Positions 37,930 through 47,718 of a DNA stretch of 64,000 nt are shown here, piece by piece. Under the pieces are notes generated by a model. That model did not search any database, was not told where the DNA came from, and saw only the letters and a program-made list of their open reading frames with translations. A program made the translations under genes and the position numbers. Each line of letters starts with the position of its first letter. Position 1 is the stretch's first letter. The stretch spans positions 992,001-1,056,000 of the forward strand of contig NZ_CP128355.1 in NCBI RefSeq assembly GCF_038789205.1. Direction: 5' to 3'. This DNA is from Staphylococcus hsinchuensis (GTDB taxonomy: Bacteria; Bacillota; Bacilli; Staphylococcales; Staphylococcaceae).

Positions 37930-38835
37930 TTGGAAAGCGTGCAAATTAATAAACACATATCCTACTCTAGATTAATACAAGGATTTTGGAGAGCTAAAGA
38001 TTGGCAATGGACGGACCAACAATTAAATTATTACCTTAATAGCCTTGTAGAACGTGGCGTTACAACTATGGATCATGCAGATATTTACGGAGGATATCAT
38101 TGTGAAACGCTTTTTGGTAATGCATTAAAATTATCTCCGAATTTAAGAAATGAATTACAGATTATCACTAAGTGTGGCATCATTTTACCGTCAACGCCAT
38201 ATCATGAACGTGGTCATCGTTATGATCATAGCGCCCAACATATTCGCCAATCTGTTGAACGCTCTTTATCAAATATGAATATTGAATATCTCGATTCGCT
38301 ATTACTTCACCGACCTTCACCGTTAATGGATCCAGAAGAAATAACGGAAACGGTGAAAGCACTTGTTTTCGAAGGTAAGATTAAGTCATTTGGCGTTTCT
38401 AACTTCGATAATGAACAATTTGACTTACTCAACAAACGTTTGATGTCCGAACAATTGCATATTACGTCAAACCAGTTAGAAATTTCTCCATATCATTTAG
38501 AAACGATTGATAACGGAGTGTTAAGTCATATGATGAAAGATGATGTTAAAATAATGGCATGGAGCCCTTTAGCAGGCGGTAAACTGTTTGATGAGAAAGA
38601 TGAAAAATCGCGACGTATCATGAAAGTTATATCATCTTTAGCTGTTAAATATGATGTTTCACACAGTAGTATTATGATAGCTTGGTTGAGCAAATTACCT
38701 GCAAAGATAATGCCAGTTTTAGGCACACATCGATTAGAACGTATTGATGAAGCGATTTCAGGTTTAAACATTGAGTTGACGCAACAGGAGTGGTTCGACG
38801 TCTATACTGCATCTTTAGGGCATGACATAAAGTAA
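37930..38835 (+). CDS. Aldo/keto reductase (YdhF/AKR11-like)
   Basis: A 301-residue TIM-barrel oxidoreductase. MDHADIYGGYHCE carries the catalytic Asp and Tyr, ITKCG the Lys, and LLLHRPSPLMDP the His. The C-terminal IMPVLGTHRLERI binds NADPH. It resembles E. coli YdhF. The substrate is unknown. TTG 37930 is accepted because AAAAGGCG precedes it and no earlier in-frame start exists; a GTG nine bases later is the alternative. The following small membrane protein gene is 20 bases away. Confidence 0.85.
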   Translation: MESVQINKHISYSRLIQGFWRAKDWQWTDQQLNYYLNSLVERGVTTMDHADIYGGYHCETLFGNALKLSPNLRNELQIITKCGIILPSTPYHERGHRYDHSAQHIRQSVERSLSNMNIEYLDSLLLHRPSPLMDPEEITETVKALVFEGKIKSFGVSNFDNEQFDLLNKRLMSEQLHITSNQLEISPYHLETIDNGVLSHMMKDDVKIMAWSPLAGGKLFDEKDEKSRRIMKVISSLAVKYDVSHSSIMIAWLSKLPAKIMPVLGTHRLERIDEAISGLNIELTQQEWFDVYTASLGHDIK

Positions 38836-38855
38836 AATTTAGAAGGAGAGTTGTT

Positions 38856-39155
38856 ATGACGGAGAATAACGATAAGTTACGTGAAAAGCAGTTTAAGTTT
38901 GCACGTAATTTAATTATCTTACCATTTTTAGGTTTTGCACTCGTTGTAGCATTGTTGAATATTATTTATCCAGATATTAATACGATGATGGTATTATTTG
39001 GTCTGTTTTTCTTTTACAATACAGGATTATTATTTGTATCTTTTCTTAAGCATTACAAACGTATTATGATACTTACTTTGATATTAACGTTAATGACATT
39101 AGCTATTTTTGGTTCGTTAATTTATTTATATGGTAAAGGAAATAATTTATTTTAA
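38856..39155 (+). CDS. Small hypothetical membrane protein
   Basis: A 99-residue protein with a charged N-terminus of about 18 residues and three hydrophobic helices (NLIILPFLGFALVVALL, MVLFGLFFFYNTGLLFVSF, ILTLILTLMTLAIFGSLIYL). No family recognised. The AGAAGGAGAG Shine-Dalgarno sequence is good. It probably shares a transcript with the aldo/keto reductase. Confidence 0.75.
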   Translation: MTENNDKLREKQFKFARNLIILPFLGFALVVALLNIIYPDINTMMVLFGLFFFYNTGLLFVSFLKHYKRIMILTLILTLMTLAIFGSLIYLYGKGNNLF

Positions 39156-39281
39156 TATGATAAGTAAATTTAATTGCATTGAATAATTAAATCAAAGAAA
39201 TCAAGCAAGTGAATTACCATAATATCTTTCTTTTTAGTGTTATAATTAAAATAACAAGTAAATTAGATTGAGGGGGATATT

Positions 39282-40220
39282 ATGGCAAAGAAAAAGGTTT
39301 CTATTATTGGCGGCGGAAATACGGGTGCAACATTAGCATTTATTGTGGCGCAACAAGAACTTGCAGATGTTGTTGTGATTGATCGACCTCACAATGAAAG
39401 TCAGGTACAAGGTAAAGCTTTAGATATTTTACAAAGTAGCCCTATTTATGGTTTTGATGCTGACATTAAAGGTTCAATTAACTATGAAGATACTGAGAAC
39501 TCAGACATTGTAGTCATTACTGCTGGGGTGCCGCGTAAACCAGGTATGAGTCGTGATGAACTTGTTCAAGTTAACGAATCTGTCATGCATGACGTTACAA
39601 GTAATATCGTAAAATATTCGCCTAACTGTACGATTGTAGTGTTAACCAATCCAGTAGACGCGATGACATATTCTGTATTACAAGCATCAGGGTTCCCAAA
39701 ATCTCGTGTAATAGGTCAATCAGGCATATTAGATACAGCACGTTACCAAACGTTCATCGCACAGGCTTTAGGTGTTTCTGTCAAAGACGTTAAAGGCCTC
39801 GTGCTTGGCGGTCATGGAGATACGATGTTGCCATTAGTAAATTCTACAAATGTGAATGGAGTCCCTTTACGTTCTTTATTAGATGATACACAAATTGAAG
39901 GTATCGTTGCTCGTACACGAAAAGGTGGAGCTGAAATTGTTGAATTATTAGGCAATGGTTCCGCTTATTATGCTCCAGCTTCAGCGGTGTATAGCATGTT
40001 AGTTGCGATACTCAAAGATCAAAAAAGATTACTCCCAACCATTTCTTATTTAGATGGTGAATATGGGTATTCGGACATCTGTTTAGGAGTGCCTACGATA
40101 TTAGGAGAGAACGGAATAGAACGCGTTGTGGAATTGAAACTATCCACAGAGGAACAAGAGCAACTTAAGGTTTCAGCTGATTCTGTTACAGAAGTAAAAC
40201 AATCGTTGAAACAACAATAA
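39282..40220 (+). CDS. mdh: NAD-dependent malate dehydrogenase (LDH/MDH superfamily)
   Basis: A 312-residue enzyme. [11 protein letters not shown] is the NAD loop. [15 protein letters not shown] carries Arg at the position that decides malate over lactate (Gln in lactate dehydrogenases). DTARYQT and [10 protein letters not shown] hold the catalytic Asp and His. It interconverts malate and oxaloacetate. S. aureus relies on malate:quinone oxidoreductases, so this gene is a point of difference. The Shine-Dalgarno sequence is AGGGGGA; it is monocistronic. Confidence 0.85.
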   Translation: MAKKKVSIIGGGNTGATLAFIVAQQELADVVVIDRPHNESQVQGKALDILQSSPIYGFDADIKGSINYEDTENSDIVVITAGVPRKPGMSRDELVQVNESVMHDVTSNIVKYSPNCTIVVLTNPVDAMTYSVLQASGFPKSRVIGQSGILDTARYQTFIAQALGVSVKDVKGLVLGGHGDTMLPLVNSTNVNGVPLRSLLDDTQIEGIVARTRKGGAEIVELLGNGSAYYAPASAVYSMLVAILKDQKRLLPTISYLDGEYGYSDICLGVPTILGENGIERVVELKLSTEEQEQLKVSADSVTEVKQSLKQQ

Positions 40221-40290
40221 TTTTGGAAAAGTGACATCGGATTATAAAGTATTCTAACTATTTAAATCATAAGCTTATGAAGTATTATAA

Positions 40291-40337
40291 ATAAAAAGCC
40301 AGTAAATGAATGTAAAACTCATTTACTGGCTTTTTCA
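40291..40337 (+). terminator. Bidirectional terminator
   Basis: The arms aaaaagccagtaaatga and tcatttactggcttttt lie between mdh and a converging gene pair. Confidence 0.9.
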
Positions 40338-40385
40338 GGATTTATGTTCTAGACATGGTTCGTTTTCTCGAATTGAAATTATGAT

Positions 40386-40661
40386 TTACATTTTAAAGAT
40401 ACAAATATACAAAGCGATGTATTCTAATAATGTTAATAAATAAAGGTATTTTAAACGAACCTTTGATTTGAATGGTACATCCCATTCTGGATACTTTCTT
40501 TCATAATATAAGATTTGTAGGAAAAACAATCCAATACCTAAAGGAAGTAACATCAATAAAATACTTTGTGTATATGAAAAACCTATATCATGTAATAAAT
40601 GTCCGATAATCAGTTGCAAAACAACGATTACAACGATAAGAATCATTATATTAGGACTCAT
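40386..40661 (-). CDS. Small hypothetical membrane protein
   Basis: About 91 residues with three hydrophobic segments (ILIVVIVVLQLIIGHLLH, ILLMLLPLGIGLFFLQIL, YLYLLTLLEYIALYICIF). No family recognised. The frame is open to 40742, but that would overlap the upstream gene by 92 bases. ATG 40661 overlaps its stop by 11 bases, with GGGAG 13 bases upstream, so coupled translation is likely. Confidence 0.65.
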   Translation of the reverse strand: MSPNIMILIVVIVVLQLIIGHLLHDIGFSYTQSILLMLLPLGIGLFFLQILYYERKYPEWDVPFKSKVRLKYLYLLTLLEYIALYICIFKM

Positions 40662-41274
40662 TGACGCTTCGAACTCCCTTCGCAAAAGCATAAATAATGA
40701 TTTGTAAAATGACGAGTAATAAGATAAAAGAAATTGACTCAAAATTCAAGCTAGTCAACACTTTTTGAATAATTGGTAAAGGTTCATTAATGAGATAAAC
40801 TGAATGTAACCTTAAGAATCTGCCTATAAAAATGCCGAGTCCATTTAAAAACATAATGACTAATATCAGTAATTTATTCATTAAAAGATTGTGCGTAAAA
40901 TGTTCAAGTTCTAAATACATAATAGTTAGTAAATAAAGTGCGAGTAATACTGAGATAATTAGGAATGTAAAGTATACCCATTCTTGAATTTCCAATCCTT
41001 GGTAAAAGTTAAAGTTAAATTGCTTTAAATGAATTAAGTCGGTCACCATATATAGTGTGTTTGGAACCATAAATAAAAATACGAGCATAAAAATTATAAA
41101 TAATGGCCATTCGATATTTCGTTTTGGTTTGAACAGTTTCAAGAGTAAGCACAGTTCAAAGGGGATATAAGCTAGAAATAAATTTAATGTCAGAAATTTA
41201 AATACACTATTAAAGCAAATAGATATAATCATCAGTAAGACAAAGGTGATTCTAGCTATATAGCGTGCTTTCAT
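40651..41274 (-). CDS. DUF1361 membrane protein
   Basis: A 207-residue protein with about six membrane helices. The conserved DUF1361 patch is MVPNTLYMVTDLIHL, and HFTHNLLMN and NGLGIFIGRFLRLHS are also family-like. Function unknown. ATG 41274 is preferred because GTAGG is seven bases before it; the frame stays open to 41322 without a ribosome binding site. Confidence 0.78.
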   Translation of the reverse strand: MKARYIARITFVLLMIISICFNSVFKFLTLNLFLAYIPFELCLLLKLFKPKRNIEWPLFIIFMLVFLFMVPNTLYMVTDLIHLKQFNFNFYQGLEIQEWVYFTFLIISVLLALYLLTIMYLELEHFTHNLLMNKLLILVIMFLNGLGIFIGRFLRLHSVYLINEPLPIIQKVLTSLNFESISFILLLVILQIIIYAFAKGVRSVNES

Positions 41275-41563
41275 GACAAAACCTACTTTCCTTTGTTGTT
41301 TTTGATGTTCACTTTTTTTCATTATCGGTTAATTATATAAACAAATATTGCATTCGTAAATCAAAGTAAGTTTGATTGTTTTGACTTTATATAAATTCAT
41401 AATAAAGTAGTTAGTATAATTAGTTTGTATGAATTTCTAAGTTGATTTGACGTGAAATTTTATAATAAAGCTTATTTACGTAAAATTCAAATATAAATCA
41501 AAAGAGTTTAGTACATAAATAATTGTATGAAAAGGTACTATATAGAGAAATGAGGCGAGACAT

Positions 41564-42721
41564 ATGAAAAAACAGTTTATTATACTTTATTTTAATATAT
41601 TTTTAGTTTTTTTAGGGATTGGATTAGTTATTCCAGTATTGCCTATTTATTTAAAAGACTTGGGACTCAATGGTAGTGACCTAGGTATATTAGTTGCGGT
41701 ATTTGCTATGTCTCAAATGCTTATTTCTCCTTTCGGTGGTACTTTAGCAGATAAATTAGGTAAAAAGTTAATAATCTGTATAGGCCTCGTGTTATTTACC
41801 ATTTCTGAAATATTATTTGCAGTAGGACATACTTTTACAATACTTATTATTTCAAGAATTCTCGGTGGTTTTAGTGCAGGTATGGTTATGCCGGGTGTGA
41901 CAGGTATGATTGCTGATATTTCAGTAGCTAAAGATAAAGCAAAGAATTTTGGCTATATGTCAGCCATTATTAACTCTGGTTTTATTCTTGGACCAGGAAT
42001 TGGTGGATTTTTAGCAGAATTTTCACACCGTTTACCGTTCTTTATTGCAGGGGTCAGTGGTTTTATTGCGTTAATCATGACAATCACTATGCTTAAAAGT
42101 TTAAAAAAACATTCAACAGACGGTTTTACAAAGTATCAAAGCGATATGCTAACTAAAATTGATTGGAAAGTATTTGTAACACCTATAATCCTTACTCTTG
42201 TATTAGCTTTTGGATTATCGGCGTTTGAAACGTTGTTCCCTCTATATACTGCAGACAAAGCAAAGTATTCTCCGTTAGATATATCTATCGCAATTTCTGG
42301 TGGGGGCGTGCTAGGTGCGATATGCCAAGTATTCTTCTTTGATAAATTTATGAAATATTTAAAGGAACTTAACTTTATAGTAGTAGCGCTACTCTATTCA
42401 TCACTCGTACTATTAGGATTAATTGTTGCGAATAATTATTGGACAATTATGTTGATCAGTTTCATAGTCTTTATTGGGTTCGATATGATTCGCCCTGCTA
42501 TAACCAATTATTTTTCAAATATTGCAGGTAATCGACAAGGTTTCGCGGGTGGGCTCAACTCCACATTTACGAGTATGGGGAATTTTATTGGTCCGCTCGT
42601 TGCAGGAAGTTTGTATGATGTCAACTTTGAATTTCCTTTATATATGTCGATTATCGTTATGATGATAGGTATTGGTGTAATTTTTATTGAGAAAATGAGA
42701 TATAAAAAGAAGCAAACATAA
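41564..42721 (+). CDS. norA: Quinolone/multidrug efflux pump NorA
   Basis: A 385-residue MFS exporter with twelve helices, matching S. aureus NorA from memory throughout: LYFNIFLVFLGIGLVIPVLP, GGTLADKLGKKLIICIGL, MSAIINSGFILGPGIGGF and IRPAITNYFSNIAG. It exchanges protons for hydrophobic cations and fluoroquinolones. The Shine-Dalgarno sequence is GAGGCGAG. Expression is controlled by MgrA in S. aureus, and mgrA is close by here. Confidence 0.95.
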   Translation: MKKQFIILYFNIFLVFLGIGLVIPVLPIYLKDLGLNGSDLGILVAVFAMSQMLISPFGGTLADKLGKKLIICIGLVLFTISEILFAVGHTFTILIISRILGGFSAGMVMPGVTGMIADISVAKDKAKNFGYMSAIINSGFILGPGIGGFLAEFSHRLPFFIAGVSGFIALIMTITMLKSLKKHSTDGFTKYQSDMLTKIDWKVFVTPIILTLVLAFGLSAFETLFPLYTADKAKYSPLDISIAISGGGVLGAICQVFFFDKFMKYLKELNFIVVALLYSSLVLLGLIVANNYWTIMLISFIVFIGFDMIRPAITNYFSNIAGNRQGFAGGLNSTFTSMGNFIGPLVAGSLYDVNFEFPLYMSIIVMMIGIGVIFIEKMRYKKKQT

Positions 42722-43012
42722 TATTTAAAAGATTGTTCGCATTACCGATGTGTAATGAAATTTTCGTCAACACAAAGTGAAAAGAAAGATGATTTAGCGT
42801 TGTAAAAAAACTAAGCTCATAACTTTTCAAAAATTACCTTATAATGCGATTTAAAGTGAAATAAATATTAGTGAATATTGTAATGATACTTCAATTTAGT
42901 AATACCAATATTACATATATTACATTTATTTTAAATTGCAATCTATATAACTGAAAATAGGTTGTTTTGTGTTACTATAAGGTAAATTATTTGAAGAAAT
43001 GTGGGTATGAAT

Positions 43013-43768
43013 ATGAATTGGAAAAATATGATGTTAGGTGTATCAGCCCTCTTTCTAGCCTGTTGTTTATGTTTTCTTTTAATCATAGCTACAAATGAAA
43101 ATGCATTAATGAAAGTGCATCATACAATTTCTAACGTGCCCAATATGAGCAAGATAGCAAATGCAAAAGAAAAAGATAATAACGGTCATGAGGCCTCACT
43201 TAACTTAATCGATAAAGTGAAAAACGGAAAAGAACAAAAAAAACCTTATCATGCAAAGCACTATATACCAATTGCTGAAAGAGAGACACATAATTTGAAG
43301 CTTAATGAAATTGGTAAAGCTGAATTACCTCAATTCTCAGAAGCATTAGGTAAAGCGCGTTCCACAGTTAACCATGATAACCACGCAAACAATAAATATA
43401 ATGATTATGGTATCGATAGTACATGCCAAGGTAAATATTATTATATTTTCACCTTTAAAAATAGACTGAAACCACACACTTATTATAAAGTTTTAGTAGA
43501 CAACCACAATGAAGCTCGTATTATTGATAAATCATTTAATATTAAAGGTGGCAAACCATCTCATAAACCTAGCATTTCACCACAGGAGTCTGAAGTCATT
43601 GCACAAAAACATGCCACAGATAAACTAGGTAACAGTACAACATTGAGTAATGTTGAAGAATCGAAAGATGGTATGTGTTATAAGTATCAAAGTAAAAATG
43701 GTTCAAAAACATATCAAATTATTATTGATAAAAATGGAAACGTAAATCATCAACATACAATAAATTAA
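43013..43768 (+). CDS. Membrane-anchored protein with two PepSY-like repeats
   Basis: About 251 residues. A hydrophobic N-terminal helix (MMLGVSALFLACCLCFLLII) anchors or exports it, followed by a Lys/Asn/His-rich linker. Two similar β-rich units follow: CQGKYYYIFTFKNRLKPHTYY and CYKYQSKNGSKTYQIIIDKNG, each with a single Cys near the start, in a PepSY-like pattern. Function unknown; PepSY domains often inhibit proteases. The start is uncertain: GTG 43001, ATG 43007 or ATG 43013, the last having GTGGG seven bases before it. Confidence 0.65.
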   Translation: MNWKNMMLGVSALFLACCLCFLLIIATNENALMKVHHTISNVPNMSKIANAKEKDNNGHEASLNLIDKVKNGKEQKKPYHAKHYIPIAERETHNLKLNEIGKAELPQFSEALGKARSTVNHDNHANNKYNDYGIDSTCQGKYYYIFTFKNRLKPHTYYKVLVDNHNEARIIDKSFNIKGGKPSHKPSISPQESEVIAQKHATDKLGNSTTLSNVEESKDGMCYKYQSKNGSKTYQIIIDKNGNVNHQHTIN

Positions 43769-43789
43769 GTGTATTAAATAAGTATCAAA

Positions 43790-43888
43790 GGGAGTGGGAC
43801 AGAAATCGAATTTTCTAACAGAGATTTCGTAGTCCCACAAATTGATAAAGAGTCTGAGACACCTATTTTTGTCGCAGACTCTTTATTT
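43790..43888 (+). repeat. Dispersed intergenic double-hairpin element, copy 2
   Basis: GTGGGACAGAAATC pairs with GATTTCGTAGTCCCAC; then GAGTCTGAGAC pairs with GTCGCAGACTC, followed by TTTATTTTA. It ends the preceding gene and belongs to the family seen at 1931, 51489 and 58601. Confidence 0.8.
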
Positions 43889-44130
43889 TATATACAGAAA
43901 AATATGGGTAAACTTCACATAGATATTGAATAATATGCAACTGACATAAAAAATATTATAAAGTTGTACCGATCAATGTTATGATTACATTAAGAAAAGT
44001 GAGATGAGTAAGCGGTTTGAGAAGAGTACTATAAAAGTAATGGTAAGCAAACCTTTTTAAAGTATTCAACAATGATGACCATGCTCACGAGTATATTTGA
44101 TGATAGATGACAACGGAAAGGATGAACAAC

Positions 44131-45000
44131 TTGAAGCAAATTAAGAAAGCGATTATACCCGCAGCAGGATTAGGAACAAGATTTTTACCAGCGACTAAAG
44201 CAATGCCGAAAGAAATGCTCCCGATATTAGATAAACCAACGATTCAATACATAGTTGAAGAAGCGGCCAAGGCTGGTATAGAAGATATTATTATAGTTAC
44301 GGGTAAACATAAACGCGCAATTGAAGACCATTTCGATAATCAAAAAGAATTAGAAATGATTTTACAAGAAAAAGGCAAAACTGATTTACTCGAACAAGTA
44401 AAATATTCAACTGATTTAGCGAATATATTCTATGTTCGTCAAAAAGAACAAAAAGGCCTAGGACACGCTATCTATTCGGCACGCCAATTTATTGGAGATG
44501 AACCGTTTGCAGTGTTATTAGGTGATGATATTGTTGAATCTGATAACCCAGCAATCAAGCAACTTGTTGAGGCTTACGAGGATACAGGTAAATCAGTGAT
44601 TGGTGTACAAGAAGTTGATGAAAGCCAAACGCATCGTTACGGCATTATCGATCCTTTAGAAAAGGTAGATAAAAAGTATGAGGTTAAACAATTTGTTGAA
44701 AAACCAAAACAAGGTACAGCGCCTTCTAATTTAGCGATTATGGGCCGTTACATTTTAACACCAGAAATATTTGATTACCTTGCTACACAAGGTAAAGGTG
44801 CAGGTGGCGAAATCCAGTTGACTGATGCTATTGAACGTTTGAATAAAGATGATCAAGTATACGCATTTGACTTCGATGGAAATCGTTTTGACGTTGGCGA
44901 AAAGTTAGGTTTCGTTAAAACGACGATAGAATTCGCCTTAAAAGATGAGTCAATGCGCGATGAATTGAAATCATTTATTAAAAAATTAGATATTGATTAA
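44131..45000 (+). CDS. gtaB: UTP-glucose-1-phosphate uridylyltransferase GtaB
   Basis: A 289-residue nucleotidyltransferase with the signature [20 protein letters not shown], the HRYGIID and QFVEKP segments, and [10 protein letters not shown]. It makes UDP-glucose for glycolipid anchors and wall polymers. TTG 44131 is chosen: GGAAAGGATG precedes it, and the protein then starts LKQIKKA, in line with the S. aureus start MKKIKKA. The ATG at 44107 lacks a ribosome binding site. As I recall, gtaB sits elsewhere in S. aureus, so its place between norA and the fru operon is a local feature. Confidence 0.92.
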   Translation: MKQIKKAIIPAAGLGTRFLPATKAMPKEMLPILDKPTIQYIVEEAAKAGIEDIIIVTGKHKRAIEDHFDNQKELEMILQEKGKTDLLEQVKYSTDLANIFYVRQKEQKGLGHAIYSARQFIGDEPFAVLLGDDIVESDNPAIKQLVEAYEDTGKSVIGVQEVDESQTHRYGIIDPLEKVDKKYEVKQFVEKPKQGTAPSNLAIMGRYILTPEIFDYLATQGKGAGGEIQLTDAIERLNKDDQVYAFDFDGNRFDVGEKLGFVKTTIEFALKDESMRDELKSFIKKLDID

Positions 45001-45010
45001 TTGTTAATCA

Positions 45011-45053
45011 TACTCCTCTTTTCGCTAAAAATGAAAAGGGGAGTATTGTTTTT
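45011..45053 (+). terminator. Terminator of gtaB
   Basis: The arms tactcctcttttc and gaaaaggggagta are followed by TTGTTTTTG. Confidence 0.82.
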
Positions 45054-45091
45054 GTTAAATTAAATTAGATACCAATCATTGAAATTATTTA

Positions 45092-45670
45092 TTAAGTATA
45101 ACTTTTCTTCATTAAAGAAGACGGCATGATTTTCGAGAGGATTAAAGCCAATTCTTCAGGAGATTCTTGTTGACCTTGATTTACCCATTCTTGGATAATG
45201 CCGAATAACGCATTAGTTAAAAATATTGTGAAATAATGTTTTTCTTGATTAGTGAAGTTATTTTTAAACACTAAAGAAAAGGTATAACGTTCCATATATC
45301 GTTGAAGTAATTTTTTAACTTGATTTTGAATATCTGGAGAACCGTTATTTGAAATAAGTAGAAGAAGTAATTCGGCTTCATTATTCCAAAATTCTAGCAT
45401 TTGAATAAATAATTGATCTGGGTTGTTATTGATGATTTGACTAATATGTTGTTTTGCTTTTTTCATTATCTCTAATTGATATTGATAAACTAAATCATAT
45501 TTATCTTTAAAATGTTTATAAAAAGTCCCTCTACTTATTCCGCTCTCATTACATATATCTTTCACATCAATTTCTTCAAACTTTTTTTGTTTTAATAACT
45601 TTATTAAAGCTACACGTACGCGACGTCTTGTTTTTAAAATCCGTATATCTGTTGTGTTTTCATTTTCCAT
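45092..45670 (-). CDS. TetR family transcriptional regulator
   Basis: A 192-residue regulator. The N-terminal DNA-binding helices are IDVKDICNESGISRGTFYKH (about residues 34-53). The C-terminal ligand domain is helical and variable. It is divergent from an ABC exporter operon and most likely represses it. Its ligand is unknown. The Shine-Dalgarno sequence is AGGAGG. Confidence 0.88.
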   Translation of the reverse strand: MENENTTDIRILKTRRRVRVALIKLLKQKKFEEIDVKDICNESGISRGTFYKHFKDKYDLVYQYQLEIMKKAKQHISQIINNNPDQLFIQMLEFWNNEAELLLLLISNNGSPDIQNQVKKLLQRYMERYTFSLVFKNNFTNQEKHYFTIFLTNALFGIIQEWVNQGQQESPEELALILSKIMPSSLMKKSYT

Positions 45671-45688
45671 AATTTACCTCCTAAACAT

Positions 45689-45796
45689 TATTAGACATAT
45701 TTAATTATATGTTAATTAAATTAAGATTTACTATTGCTTAAATTATCCATCATTATATAATCTTATTATGAGAGAAAATAAACACGGTGTCTAATA
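45689..45796. promoter_or_regulatory. Divergent control region with 9-bp inverted sites
   Basis: TATTAGACA at 45689-45697 and its reverse complement TGTCTAATA at 45788-45796 each lie about 20 bases before one of the two divergent start codons. Their placement suggests a binding site for the TetR protein near both starts, though neither site is a full palindrome. Confidence 0.35.
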
Positions 45797-45810
45797 GGAG
45801 GGGGATGCAA

Positions 45811-46539
45811 ATGACAAAAAATGTAGCGCAACTTATAAATGGAACGAAATATTATGGAAAGAAACAGGTCCTAAATAACATTAATATTGAACTATCTTCA
45901 GGTGAAATATTAGGATTAATTGGACCAAGTGGTTCTGGCAAAACGACTACAATTAAATGCCTGATGGGTATGGAGAAACTGGATGGTGGGCAAGCCACTT
46001 TATTTAATCAAACTATCCCTAATCGAAAAGTGTTAAATGACATTGGTTATATGGGCCAAAGCGATGCGTTATATGAATCATTGTCAGCTCGCGAAAATTT
46101 GGAGTTTTTCGGAAATTTAAAAGGAATCAAAGGTAAGGTATTAAAAAATGCTATATCTGAAACGATGAACCTTGTTAATTTAGAACAAGAACTTGACCAA
46201 ATTGTTTCTACATTTTCAGGTGGGATGAAACGTCGACTTTCATTAGCAATCACTTTACTTTCTAATCCTGACCTCATTATTTTAGATGAACCAACAGTAG
46301 GTATCGACCCAAGTTTAAGAAAAGATATTTGGAAACAGTTAAACCATCTTACGCGCAACAATAAGTCTGTCATCGTCACAACACATGTGATGAGCGAAGC
46401 TGAACGTTGTGATTATATCGGTCTTATTGTTGATGGTCAGTTATTTACGATGGGCACACCTGAGACACTCAAAGCTAAATTTGAAGTTGATTCCATTGAA
46501 GAAGTCTTTATTAAAGCTGAAAAGAAGGTGGAACAATGA
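45811..46539 (+). CDS. ABC exporter, ATP-binding protein
   Basis: A 242-residue ATPase: Walker A GPSGSGKTT, signature FSGGMKRRLSL, Walker B LIILDEPTVGID and VVTTHVM-type H-loop. The class belongs to the ABC-2 drug exporters. It overlaps the permease gene by four bases. ATG 45811 is chosen because AGGAGGGGG lies in front; the in-frame GTG at 45787 and ATG at 45805 are not properly spaced. Confidence 0.88.
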   Translation: MTKNVAQLINGTKYYGKKQVLNNINIELSSGEILGLIGPSGSGKTTTIKCLMGMEKLDGGQATLFNQTIPNRKVLNDIGYMGQSDALYESLSARENLEFFGNLKGIKGKVLKNAISETMNLVNLEQELDQIVSTFSGGMKRRLSLAITLLSNPDLIILDEPTVGIDPSLRKDIWKQLNHLTRNNKSVIVTTHVMSEAERCDYIGLIVDGQLFTMGTPETLKAKFEVDSIEEVFIKAEKKVEQ

Positions 46540-47630
46540 GGTTAAAAGCAGTTTTTATAAGAGTTATTAAGGAATTGTTACGTGATAAAAGAACATTAGC
46601 GTTAATGTTTTTAGCGCCGCTCTTAGTTTTGACGTTAATGTATTTTATATTTGATACAAATACTGAATCTGATTTGAAAATTGGCGTGAATAGAAATGTA
46701 CCAAATAAAATAGTTAATGCTTTTCCTTCAGATAAAGTTGATACGAAAACAGTTAACCATCCTAATTCTATTAAAGAAACGATTGAAGACGATAACCTAG
46801 ATGCCTATATAGAAAAAGACGGTAAACATTTAAACATTACTTATAAAAATGAAGATCCTAACCATACTGTTTCTACCAAACAAATATTAGCAAGCACTCT
46901 TCAGAAAGATAAAATGCAAAATATGGCTCATGTCATGCAAAAACTACCACCTCAGCTAAAGCAAAACAAACAACATACCTCAGAGGATATGAAATTAAAA
47001 CATCACTATTTATATGGTGATGCAAATAGCACATACTTTGATAAGTTATTTCCTATTCTAATAGGTGTTTTCGTATTTTTCTTTGTATTTTTAATTTCTG
47101 GAATTGCATTATTAAGAGAACGAACAAATGGAACTTTAGAGAGATTGTTGGCTACATCAATTAAAAGAAGTGAAATCGTTTTTGGTTATATGGCAGGTTA
47201 TGGTTTATTTGCTATCATTCAAACGCTTATCATCGTCCTGTACTCTATTTACCTATTAAAAATTGATATTCACGGTAGTATCGGTTGGGTGTTACTTACT
47301 AACATACTGATTGCTTTAACGGCTCTAGCTATCGGTATATTTGTATCAACATTTGCTAATTCAGAATTTCAAATGATTCAATTTATACCTATTGTTGTTA
47401 TACCACAAGTGTTCTTATCGGGTATTATTCCTTTAGATAATATTCCAAAGTGGATTAGTTCAATTAGTTATGCTTTCCCATTAAGATATGGTGGTGAAGG
47501 ACTAACTGATGTAATGATCAAAGGTCAGGGGCTCGCCCATATTTGGGTAGATCTTGCTGTACTATTGTTATTTATTGGAGTATTTACTTTATTAAATATT
47601 ATTGGTTTGAAACGTTATAGAAAAGTATAA
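46536..47630 (+). CDS. ABC exporter, ABC-2 type permease
   Basis: A 364-residue membrane protein. One N-terminal helix (LALMFLAPLLVLTLMYFIF) is followed by an extracellular domain of about 140 residues, then five helices in the C-terminal half, with LRERTNGTLERLLATSI as the coupling helix. This is the usual ABC-2 design for drug or lipid export. The ATG overlaps the ATPase stop. Confidence 0.87.
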   Translation: MRLKAVFIRVIKELLRDKRTLALMFLAPLLVLTLMYFIFDTNTESDLKIGVNRNVPNKIVNAFPSDKVDTKTVNHPNSIKETIEDDNLDAYIEKDGKHLNITYKNEDPNHTVSTKQILASTLQKDKMQNMAHVMQKLPPQLKQNKQHTSEDMKLKHHYLYGDANSTYFDKLFPILIGVFVFFFVFLISGIALLRERTNGTLERLLATSIKRSEIVFGYMAGYGLFAIIQTLIIVLYSIYLLKIDIHGSIGWVLLTNILIALTALAIGIFVSTFANSEFQMIQFIPIVVIPQVFLSGIIPLDNIPKWISSISYAFPLRYGGEGLTDVMIKGQGLAHIWVDLAVLLLFIGVFTLLNIIGLKRYRKV

Positions 47631-47651
47631 ATTAAAGAACTTAATAGTATT

Positions 47652-47694
47652 CAATCACAAGGCGTAAATAAATATGCGCTTTGTGATTTTTTAT
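47652..47694 (+). terminator. Rho-independent terminator
   Basis: The arms aatcacaaggcg and cgctttgtgatt are followed by TTTTTATT. Confidence 0.87.
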
Positions 47695-47718
47695 TTGTTC
47701 AAAAAGTTGTCAGAAAAA

